In this document: positions 57,584-64,000 of the stretch, piece by piece
Numbering within the stretch: position 1 is the first letter of the stretch
Layout of the letters: every line of letters starts with the position of its first letter
From: DTKD01 sp964494345
GTDB lineage: Bacteria > Armatimonadota > UBA5829
Direction of reading: 5' to 3'
DNA: 64,000 nucleotides
Assembly: GCA_964494345.1 (NCBI GenBank)
Contig: CAZBSI010000008.1
Span: forward strand, 69,679 to 133,678
Notes under the pieces: model-generated
What the model was told of the DNA's origin: nothing
Seen by the model: the letters and a program-made list of their open reading frames with translations, nothing else
Database searches by the model: none
Translations under genes and position numbers: made by a program

Positions 57584-60325
57584 TTATTTCTTCTCCTCGT
57601 AAGGTCCCGCTATCACCAGTGTGGCGGATTCGGGCTTTATATATTTTTTAGCCGCAGCGTTGACCTGATCGAGCGTGACAGACCTGTAGATGCCGGCATA
57701 TCGCTGTAAGAAGTCGATGCCGAGGTCATAAAACTCCACGCTGCGCAGCATACTCGCTACCCCGGAGTTGGTCTCAAGGGCGATCGGAAACACCCCGACC
57801 ACAAACTCCTGTGCCCGCTTAAACTGTGCTTGTGTGGCCCCCTTCGCTGCGAACTGTTTTACATCTTTTTCGAGTAAGTCTATCGCCTGATCGGCGTTTT
57901 TAGAACTCGATCCCAGTGACGCAAACCACGGCCCTGCGCCTAATCCCGCGTCAAACGAAGAAACTACGTTGTAGACCAGACCGCTGCGTTCACGGATATC
58001 CTCGCCGAGAATACTGGTCAAAGCGCCGGAGCCACCGAGAATCTGATTGGCGATCCGAAATGCGTAGTAGTCCGGGTTAGATCGTTTCATACCGAGCGGG
58101 AAGCCATACACTACATCTACCTCGGCTTTATCCATCATAGGGATGACGATCCTGCCGCCCTGCTTCGGGGGTTCGATGGTCGGTATATTCACAACCGGCT
58201 TCGGCCCGCTGGTTTTCCAGTCGCCGAAGTATTTTTTAACCAGTTCCGTGGCCTGTTTCGGGTCAACATCACCGGAGATAACGATAATCATCGTGTCGGG
58301 GCGATAATATTTTGCGTGGAAGTCCGCCACGTCATCACGAGTTATCCTATTAAGCGCCTCCTGGGCCTGTTCGACGGTCAGCCTGTGATACGGATGGCCC
58401 ACCGGATGCACCGAGTTGAAGAAGGCCCTGCTGGCGCGGGATTTCGGGGACTCTTTGCTCTGTTGGAGATTCGAAAGCCTCTCGGCGCGTGCTTTTTCGA
58501 ACTGATCCGCAGGGAACGAGGCATTTCTTAGCTCGTCAGAGAGTATATCTATCAGCAGCTCAAAGTCCTTTTTGAGTGATTTTCCGTCGAATAATGCCGA
58601 TTCCACGTCGGCGGAAGTATCCAACTGCGCCGCTACAAACTCCAACTGATTGGCTATCTCCAAAGATGTTCGTTTGGAGGTCCCCCGGTCGAGCATATTT
58701 GCCGTAAGGGCTGCTACCCCGTTTTTCCCCTCTGGGTCGAAGACGCTTCCGGCTTTGACGTTGCCAGCGATTGCGACCGTGGGGTTCGAATGGTTCTCCT
58801 GGACAATTACCACCAGGCCGTTGTCCAATACGGTTCGATGAGGCTTTATGAGCTGCGACGCTTCTTTCACCGGGCCTGCGGCGGTTGTTACGGGGGTCTC
58901 GGCTTTTGCTGATACAAACGAAGACGCAATAGTGTCGCGATAGTTGCACAAACCCGGCCAAATAGTATTCTGAATCGGGCCAACCGGTTCGCTTTGAATA
59001 GCTCCTGATGCCTCACCTGTGGGCATGAACGTACCAACGGTCAGGTTGTCCGTTGTAAAATACTTGCGTGCCACGTCCTGAACCTGCTGGGGGGTGACAG
59101 CCTTGATTTTGCTTACCAAGTCCCTGAGATAGTCCAGATTCGCAACAGTGCTGTAGTAGCCGAGCTGCTCCCCCTGATCGGAGACGCTGTCGTTTTGATA
59201 TATAAAATACGCCTCAAGCTGATTTTTGGCGGATTGCATCTCCTCAGGGGAGGGCAACTTATTTTTAGCTGCCTCGGCTTGTTCCAGCAACGCGGCTTCT
59301 ACGTCGCCGGGGGTGACGTTTTGCATAACCGTGGCGCCGAGCATAAACAGCGACGGTTCGATTCGATTGCCCGCGCTGGACCAGGCAGATGTGGCGAGCT
59401 GCTTTTCTACAAGCGCCTGATACAAGCGACTCGACCTGCCCCCGCTTAATATTTGATCGAGGACTGTCAGCGGATATGAGTCCGGATCTGTGAGACTCGG
59501 CACGTGATATCCGAGCAGCACCCGCGCGGCAGTGCCCTCGCGATGGACTATAACCCTCTTCTGACCTCGCTGAGGCGGCTCAATGGTGTATGGCGGCCGA
59601 GGCAGTTTGCCTGTGGGCAGAGATGAAAAATATTTTTTGACAAGCGCAATGGCGTGGTCGGTGTTGAAATCGCCGACGAGCACCAGGGTTGCGTTGTTCG
59701 GATGGTAGTATGAATCGTAATAATCGACCAACTGTTGGCGGTCGATGTTCTCCACATCTGAACGGAAACCGATAGTCGGCCAATGGTATCCGCTGGCGAC
59801 GAAAGCCTGGGCCATAACGGCTTGATAGAGCAGCCTGTCCGGGTTATTTTCGTTGCCTTCAAGCTCGGAAAGCACCACGACCCGCTCTTTTTGCAGTTCT
59901 GGATTAAGTAATAGCGCGTTGCCGGCTTTTTCGGCGAGAGTGCTGATGGCGAACTCGAGGTGCTCGCTGGATAACAGGTCCCAATAATAGGTAAAATCGG
60001 TCCAGGTGGCGGCGTTATCGATCCCGCCTTTTTCGTGTACGAGCTTGGAAATCTCCCCTTTTTTGAAGTGCTTTGAGCTGGTGAAGAGCATATGCTCAAG
60101 CAGATGAGAAATGCCGGTGATTCCGGTATGCTCGTTTCGGGAACCGACTTTGAACCATATCTGGGCAGTAAAAACCGGCGCGGCGTGATTCTCTTTTGTC
60201 ACGACCGTGAGGCCGTTGGGCAGCTTGGCCTGCTTGACGCCCTCCATTTGAGCGAACGCGCCGCTGACGGCCAGCAACCCGATGATTATCAGAAGGGCAA
60301 GCCCTAATCTAAGTCTTCTGTTCAT
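57584..60325 (-). CDS. M16 zinc metallopeptidase, two-copy secreted form
   Basis: A 913-residue exported protein. A signal peptide (about 1-26, ending SGAFA) is followed by two M16 modules, each with N- and C-terminal halves. The first module (about 35-450) is active: inverted zinc motif HLLEH (74-78) and downstream Glu in VVVLSELEGNEN. The second (about 490-900) has NGVAALTANMLDRGT where HxxEH should be. It is therefore non-catalytic, as in mitochondrial-processing-peptidase alpha subunits and PqqL-type fused proteins. It keeps the R/Y-type substrate region (YGFPLGMKRSNPDYYAFRIA). GGAGG lies five bases before the ATG at 60325. It probably degrades peptides in the periplasm. Confidence 0.92.
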   Translation of the reverse strand: MNRRLRLGLALLIIIGLLAVSGAFAQMEGVKQAKLPNGLTVVTKENHAAPVFTAQIWFKVGSRNEHTGITGISHLLEHMLFTSSKHFKKGEISKLVHEKGGIDNAATWTDFTYYWDLLSSEHLEFAISTLAEKAGNALLLNPELQKERVVVLSELEGNENNPDRLLYQAVMAQAFVASGYHWPTIGFRSDVENIDRQQLVDYYDSYYHPNNATLVLVGDFNTDHAIALVKKYFSSLPTGKLPRPPYTIEPPQRGQKRVIVHREGTAARVLLGYHVPSLTDPDSYPLTVLDQILSGGRSSRLYQALVEKQLATSAWSSAGNRIEPSLFMLGATVMQNVTPGDVEAALLEQAEAAKNKLPSPEEMQSAKNQLEAYFIYQNDSVSDQGEQLGYYSTVANLDYLRDLVSKIKAVTPQQVQDVARKYFTTDNLTVGTFMPTGEASGAIQSEPVGPIQNTIWPGLCNYRDTIASSFVSAKAETPVTTAAGPVKEASQLIKPHRTVLDNGLVVIVQENHSNPTVAIAGNVKAGSVFDPEGKNGVAALTANMLDRGTSKRTSLEIANQLEFVAAQLDTSADVESALFDGKSLKKDFELLIDILSDELRNASFPADQFEKARAERLSNLQQSKESPKSRASRAFFNSVHPVGHPYHRLTVEQAQEALNRITRDDVADFHAKYYRPDTMIIVISGDVDPKQATELVKKYFGDWKTSGPKPVVNIPTIEPPKQGGRIVIPMMDKAEVDVVYGFPLGMKRSNPDYYAFRIANQILGGSGALTSILGEDIRERSGLVYNVVSSFDAGLGAGPWFASLGSSSKNADQAIDLLEKDVKQFAAKGATQAQFKRAQEFVVGVFPIALETNSGVASMLRSVEFYDLGIDFLQRYAGIYRSVTLDQVNAAAKKYIKPESATLVIAGPYEEKK

Positions 60326-60470
60326 ATTTACCTCCATCGGTGTTTTATACCCGATTTACTTAATTGCGCTTAGCGGCCGGGCGTGATATTTCCTGCTGAT
60401 GAGGAACCGGATCTCAGGTTCAGCATATTTTCTTAGTTTTTTTAAGACAAATGGAATATTTGGAAAAGTA

Positions 60471-60499
60471 TTGACATCGCCGAATTTTCGATGTACACT
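60471..60499 (+). promoter_or_regulatory. Sigma-70-type promoter of the exported three-gene operon
   Basis: TTGACA (60471-60476) is separated by exactly 17 bases from TACACT (60494-60499). An A/T-rich stretch lies just upstream. The first start codon is at 60546, leaving a leader of about 40 bases. This drives the TPR, Cys-rich and STN-like genes. Confidence 0.72.
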
Positions 60500-60545
60500 G
60501 CCGCGTGTAGATGTAGAGTATGGAAGTGAACAGGCGGACACGCGA

Positions 60546-61640
60546 ATGAAGCTATCCAGAATTGCAGTAATCGCTGCCGTTGTGCTGGGGCTATCGTTGC
60601 AGTTCTCAGCAGCAGTTTGGGCTGACGAAGCGGCGAACGCGCTAAGCCAGGCACGGCTGGCCCTCAAGGGAGGAGACAAAGCCTCTGCAAGGAGTTTATT
60701 TGAGGCGGTCTACCTGAAGTTTCCTGACTCGCCGCAAGCCCCAGCTGCGATGATGGGACATGCCTACCTTGTTTTGCCCGATGACGAGAAAGCGGCACTG
60801 GAGCAGTTCCGCACAGTCGCCACCCGTTACCCGGACTCACCGGAAGCGCCGCGCGCATGGCTTCGAGTGGCTTATATCAAGCTGCGGGATAACCAGACGG
60901 ATACCGTTTTCTACTTCAAGCTCATATCCGAGCAGTACCCCGGAACTCCGCAGGCCCAGGAGGCCGTCTATCGCCTGGGAAGGCTGAGCGTCCGTGAAAA
61001 GGACTACGACAAGGCAGTGGAGACGCTGCAGTCGGCGGAGTCGGCACCGGGGCTGGATGTAACCAGGGCACAGGCGCTGGTCCACCTGGGCAACGCGCAC
61101 ATCTTTAAGTTGCTTGCGACGAAGGACAAGGCGGAGTTGGAGAAGGCACGCGAGATAATGCTGCATATCGAGGACAAGTATCCCGGCGAGACAAGGTCTA
61201 TTATGCAGGCGCGAGTAGACCTGGCCCGTGTCTATTTGTTTATGGGTAACGAAGCAGGTGTGTACGACCCGGCATACGCGCGTGAAATTCTTGTAAGCGC
61301 TCTGGCAAAGTGGCCGGACACCTACTACACACCGGAGGCACACGGCTTAATAGGATTTACCTACCATTATCAAGGGAACAACAAGAGCGCAATCGCATAT
61401 TTCGAGAAGATAGTCCATGAATTCCCAACATCCGGCTGGAACTCTATGCTGCTGGACACAATCGGTGATCTCAACCGACGAATTGGGGAGAACGCAAAGG
61501 CGATTGATGCATACAACAGGTGTATCGCATTAGATCCCAATACCGACTGGGCGAGATCCGCGAAAGAGGACCTTGCCGTCCTGACTGCGACGAAGACAAC
61601 AGGCCAGCCAACAAACGAGGAAAAGGAGAGACTGAGATGA
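60546..61640 (+). CDS. Exported TPR-repeat protein (YbgF/BamD-like repeats)
   Basis: A 364-residue protein. The signal peptide ends AAVWA (about 26). The rest is tetratricopeptide helices: ALSQARLALKGGDKASARSL, YPDSPEAPRAWLRVAYIKLR, YPGTPQAQEAVYRLGRLSVR, YTPEAHGLIGFTYHYQGNNK and IDAYNRCIALDPNTDWARSA. The TolA-binding/BamD-style spacing (YPxSPxAxxA) suggests a periplasmic scaffold. The ATG at 60546 immediately precedes the signal; the earlier in-frame region contains the promoter. The stop overlaps the start of the next gene (ATGA). Partners unknown, probably the two proteins encoded downstream. Confidence 0.85.
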   Translation: MKLSRIAVIAAVVLGLSLQFSAAVWADEAANALSQARLALKGGDKASARSLFEAVYLKFPDSPQAPAAMMGHAYLVLPDDEKAALEQFRTVATRYPDSPEAPRAWLRVAYIKLRDNQTDTVFYFKLISEQYPGTPQAQEAVYRLGRLSVREKDYDKAVETLQSAESAPGLDVTRAQALVHLGNAHIFKLLATKDKAELEKAREIMLHIEDKYPGETRSIMQARVDLARVYLFMGNEAGVYDPAYAREILVSALAKWPDTYYTPEAHGLIGFTYHYQGNNKSAIAYFEKIVHEFPTSGWNSMLLDTIGDLNRRIGENAKAIDAYNRCIALDPNTDWARSAKEDLAVLTATKTTGQPTNEEKERLR

Positions 61641-62875
61641 CTAGACTTCTTCAGCCAAAGCTCTGCCGAATGCTGATCTCAGCTTTCCTTTTACTGTTGA
61701 CGGGCTGGGCTTGCGATGCCGTGTGCCCGCGCCCAGGGGTCGGGCCTCTTCCCGAGGCGGGCATCGTGATACCAAATGACGCCATATTCTGCGTTGGCGA
61801 GGAGGTCAACTGGGCGGATGTCATATGCACCAACGACAGTCCCGCAAAACTTAGCTATTGGAGCTTGGCAGGCGCATACGACAAAGACTACTGCGATGAT
61901 CCAGTCCTCATCTACGACAACTGGTGTGCGGAGTTCGCCATAAGCGGCGTGCCTTATCACTCCGTCCCCGGCGGCAAGATCGTATTCGATGGGCCGGGCG
62001 TAGGGACCGTAACAGCCAATATGTACGACATAGGCGACCCCGGCAAGAAAGACCCCGGCGGACCGTGGCCGGCTGCACCGGCAGATTACTATGTCATAGG
62101 GGGGCCGGTCACGTCCGATAAAGACAGCTTGACGTATAGGTGCGTCCCTGGCAATCCGGATATCGCTATAGTCACCGCAACGACCGGACAGCCGTCTGGC
62201 ACTCAGTATAACTGGTCGATCGCTGGACCGGCAACTCTACACACTACCGTTAATCCCGCCGTGGTTGTGATTTGGGCTGATGTGGAGCCCGTGGTCCACG
62301 AATGTGCAGCAACCGTCACTCTCACGTATACACTCGGTGCTGCCACGTGCACGGCGAACACGCAGATCGATATCCGTAGGCCTCTGGCACACAATAGCTT
62401 CCAGGGCGTACAATACACCGACGGCACAGCCACATTCACAAGCATTGGCCTGACACCTCCGCCGCCATGCCAACCGTCAGACACCATCTGGGGCTTCTGC
62501 GGGCTCAACATGTTCCCTGTTTTTGACCAGTGCGGCAGACCCTTCGTCCGTGCCAGTCTTAGCGAATCCATTAGAGCTGTCTGCGGCGAATACGCCGGCC
62601 CCACAGGTGGAAGTACCGGCGATGACGGAGTCGGAACCGACTGCATCGGTGTCCTCACCTGTGATTCAACCATTCTGCGCGAGACATATTCGTGCTCTTG
62701 GGAGCAACGGTGGAGCCTGATGCAGTGCGAGCTCCTGCACAATTGTGTACAGCTCTCAACAGCCCCCATCCCCGGTCACGAGCTTGACGACCCAATGATA
62801 GGTGGCGTGAGCTACAGCGCGACAGTGAATGTTGCTCCATGGCCCGGGGACGACGAAGGTTGCCCATGCCCATAA
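61637..62875 (+). CDS. Exported cysteine-rich protein of unknown family
   Basis: A 412-residue protein. A hydrophobic N-terminus (LISAFLLLLTGWACDAVCP) may be a signal peptide, with a poor lipobox at Cys26. The mature part has about 20 cysteines, suggesting many disulphides. It contains two stretches that look like Ig/PKD-type beta-sandwiches: YWSLAGAYDKDYCDDP with GVGTVTANMYDIGDP, and QYNWSIAGPATLHT with ECAATVTLTYTLGAATC. It ends DDEGCPCP. The later half (about 290-400) has no recognised resemblance. Start and preceding stop overlap (ATGA). No enzymatic motif was seen; an extracellular structural or adhesive role is a guess. Confidence 0.72.
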   Translation: MTRLLQPKLCRMLISAFLLLLTGWACDAVCPRPGVGPLPEAGIVIPNDAIFCVGEEVNWADVICTNDSPAKLSYWSLAGAYDKDYCDDPVLIYDNWCAEFAISGVPYHSVPGGKIVFDGPGVGTVTANMYDIGDPGKKDPGGPWPAAPADYYVIGGPVTSDKDSLTYRCVPGNPDIAIVTATTGQPSGTQYNWSIAGPATLHTTVNPAVVVIWADVEPVVHECAATVTLTYTLGAATCTANTQIDIRRPLAHNSFQGVQYTDGTATFTSIGLTPPPPCQPSDTIWGFCGLNMFPVFDQCGRPFVRASLSESIRAVCGEYAGPTGGSTGDDGVGTDCIGVLTCDSTILRETYSCSWEQRWSLMQCELLHNCVQLSTAPIPGHELDDPMIGGVSYSATVNVAPWPGDDEGCPCP

Positions 62876-62898
62876 TGAACAAGTAAGGAGAAAGAACA

Positions 62899-63573
62899 AT
62901 GCGTCACTTTTTTGTGCTCTATGTGTGTATCGTTCTGCTGTCCAGCCCCACAATGGCGGCGGATGTGCAAAATAGCTTGCTGGATGTGAAGGTGTCCAGC
63001 TTCACATCCAATGCCCAAATCGAACAGGCGGTATCGGATTTGGCTTCGTCTCTAGGGGGGCTTATGGCCGGAGAGGCGGTCCATAAGACAAGCACAGACC
63101 CTTCTACCGGTGCATCGGAGGCGCCTGGGCCGGTCATCTCCGTCTCGGTGCGCGATATGACGGTGCGCGATATCCTTGACCTGCTGATCGCGAAAGACAG
63201 TCGCTACTGCTATGTTGTTTCAGGCGATTGGATAAACCTGGTGCCGAAGAACGCTGCAACCGACCCTAACTACGTATACAACAGGCACATACCCGGAAAG
63301 GTCGTTGTCAGCACTGATAGCACTAAGGATACAAGCATCAAGGCTTGGGCTGAAGAGAACAGAGTGTCATCGATGCTGCTTACAATGGGAGACATGAGGC
63401 GCAGCCTACCGACAGCAACTCAGACCGTGACGTTGGTGAATCCAACGTTCCGCGAATATACTAATGCGAGGATGAGATTAAGTGGCAAGAACAGGTGGTT
63501 CGGAGACTGCAGACCCCGTAAAGATGGCGGGACCCTTATAGTTTTCCACTACTCAGTGGTCAAACCGGACTGA
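62899..63573 (+). CDS. Exported protein with STN/secretin-N-like domain
   Basis: A 224-residue protein with a signal peptide ending SSPTMA (about 20). Residues about 70-115, VISVSVRDMTVRDILDLLIA followed by SRYCYVVSGDWINLVPK, fit the short N-terminal (STN) fold of secretins and TonB receptors. There, a VSVxxxxxxxxxLLDLL pattern forms a beta-alpha-beta unit. No secretin pore or TonB barrel follows. A GGAG site lies before the ATG. It is the last gene of the operon with the TPR and Cys-rich proteins, followed by a palindrome. It may assemble with these on the periplasmic side. The name is based on fold pattern only. Confidence 0.68.
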   Translation: MRHFFVLYVCIVLLSSPTMAADVQNSLLDVKVSSFTSNAQIEQAVSDLASSLGGLMAGEAVHKTSTDPSTGASEAPGPVISVSVRDMTVRDILDLLIAKDSRYCYVVSGDWINLVPKNAATDPNYVYNRHIPGKVVVSTDSTKDTSIKAWAEENRVSSMLLTMGDMRRSLPTATQTVTLVNPTFREYTNARMRLSGKNRWFGDCRPRKDGGTLIVFHYSVVKPD

Positions 63574-63583
63574 TCTTTTCGTT

Positions 63584-63607
63584 GTTTCGGGAAACCCTTC
63601 CCGAAAC
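63584..63607. repeat. Perfect 10-bp palindrome, REP-like or terminator
   Basis: GTTTCGGGAA (63584-63593) and TTCCCGAAAC (63598-63607) around ACCC. No T-run follows on the plus strand. GTTTCGGGAA recurs at 63932-63941, beyond the transposase remnant, so the element may be a REP sequence of that transposase as well as the end of the preceding operon. Confidence 0.65.
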
Positions 63608-63768
63608 GGTCCTGTTCACTGATGCTATCTGGAAGGAGAATCAGATGTGAAATGGAAGAAGCAGGCTATGAGACCGGATGGGCTGGCTGTCTATACCAGG
63701 CACGCCAATGGTCCGGCTGGGCTGGGAACAAGGTCGGGCTTTGGGCATCATGCGAGAAAGCGATATAG

Positions 63769-63909
63769 ACCGAGATCGAGTATATTCACAACAATCCGGT
63801 GAAGCGTAAAATGGTGGAGGAGCCGGGGCAATGGCGGTGGTCAAGTTGGCAAAACTATTATCTTTATGACGAGAGCATCGTACGTGTAGATAGGACGGAG
63901 GCGCTATAG
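63769..63909 (+). pseudogene. REP-associated tyrosine transposase (Y1/RAYT), C-terminal fragment
   Basis: Translation from 63769 gives TEIEYIHNNPVKRKMVEEPG, then QWRWSSWQNYYL, ending at a TAG at 63907. YIHNNPVK...RWSS is the C-terminal signature of Y1 (IS200/IS605-like) RAYT transposases. A TAG directly precedes this frame, and the expected upstream GFxxHxxR segment appears only in another frame (GFGHHARKR, near 63737). So at least one frameshift and one stop separate it from any full gene. The catalytic HUH and Tyr parts are missing. Confidence 0.8.
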
Positions 63910-64000
63910 CGGAGGTGCGGTGATCCCGGCGGTTTCGGGAAAAGGGAAGCTGTCCCAAAAACATCTACGAGTCACTCCAGATTACCTGTCGCTCGTTGCT

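Larger units (their letters stand above)
63574..64000. other. Gene-poor end with transposase remnant and palindromes
   Basis: After the STN-like gene no intact gene is visible. A perfect palindrome stands at 63584-63607, a RAYT-type transposase fragment at 63769-63909, and a half copy of the palindrome (GTTTCGGGAA) at 63932-63941. AGCTGTCCC follows. Frame breaks show that the segment is decayed. Confidence 0.65.

Noticed and set aside
57584..60325. Loss of HxxEH in the second half of the M16 protein as a defect
   Set aside because: Fused M16 proteins normally have one active and one inactive module, so this is expected.
63641..63964. Minus-strand open frame of 107 codons
   Set aside because: Antisense to the transposase remnant; no ribosome site or recognised sequence.

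Overview
The window reads as chromosomal DNA of a diderm, aerobic or microaerobic heterotrophic bacterium. Evidence for an outer membrane is a Wza-type export porin, an exosortase with a PEP-CTERM substrate, and a lipoprotein cytochrome. Evidence for respiration is alternative complex III (ACIII) with a cbb3-type oxidase. Strong GGAGG-type ribosome sites, frequent TTG/GTG starts, ACIII, DUF4838 and exosortase together recall Armatimonadota or neighbouring deep phyla. That placement is an inference and no marker in the window proves it. No rRNA, tRNA or CRISPR array was recognised.

Layout. (1) 1-4.4 kb: the 5' part of cinA (minus), a repeat-rich spacer, an AbrB/Doc toxin-antitoxin pair with a visible promoter and operator-like palindrome, a gene-free 600 bp, and a secreted DUF4838 protein. 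The toxin-antitoxin pair and the DUF4838 gene lie between inverted copies of a composite hairpin repeat. (2) 4.4-14.3 kb, minus strand: one tightly overlapped respiratory operon in the order ActB-C-D-F-A, CcoN, CcoO fused to a second cytochrome c, a CcoS-like protein, two small membrane proteins and a monohaem ActE-like lipoprotein. It would carry electrons from quinol through ACIII to the cbb3 oxidase. Divergent from it (14.5-17.3 kb) are a SafE/DsbD-type membrane protein and the CcoI copper ATPase, both cbb3 maturation functions.

(3) 17.2-44.1 kb, minus strand: an almost gapless run of 23 genes for an exopolysaccharide. It starts with Wza, a Wzz/BY-kinase-like protein with a degenerate P-loop, a zinc-ribbon/exosortase/EpsI fusion and an O-antigen-ligase/polymerase-like protein. 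It continues with seven GT4 glycosyltransferases (three in tandem) and a WecB epimerase. It carries two complete sets of dehydrogenase, PLP aminotransferase and hexapeptide acyltransferase, as used for diacetamido-uronic acid sugars. It ends with a PaaK/CapK-like enzyme, a methyltransferase, the initiating phosphosugar transferase and a GT39-like membrane transferase. A 281-residue PEP-CTERM protein is divergent at 44.5 kb, so substrate, sorting enzyme and EPS machinery sit together.

(4) 45.4-60.3 kb: housekeeping and metabolic genes. These are SMC, a Tat-exported Gfo/Idh/MocA protein, a secreted endonuclease/exonuclease/phosphatase, phosphoketolase, a HAD phosphatase, a GT4 plus polysaccharide deacetylase pair, an HtrA protease and a double M16 peptidase. 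(5) 60.5-63.6 kb: an operon with a clear sigma-70 promoter encoding three exported proteins: a TPR protein, a cysteine-rich protein of unknown family and an STN/secretin-N-like protein. (6) 63.6-64 kb: a decayed REP-associated (Y1) transposase fragment with palindromes. Starts were chosen by ribosome-site spacing and by overlap with the preceding stop; several differ from the longest open frame.
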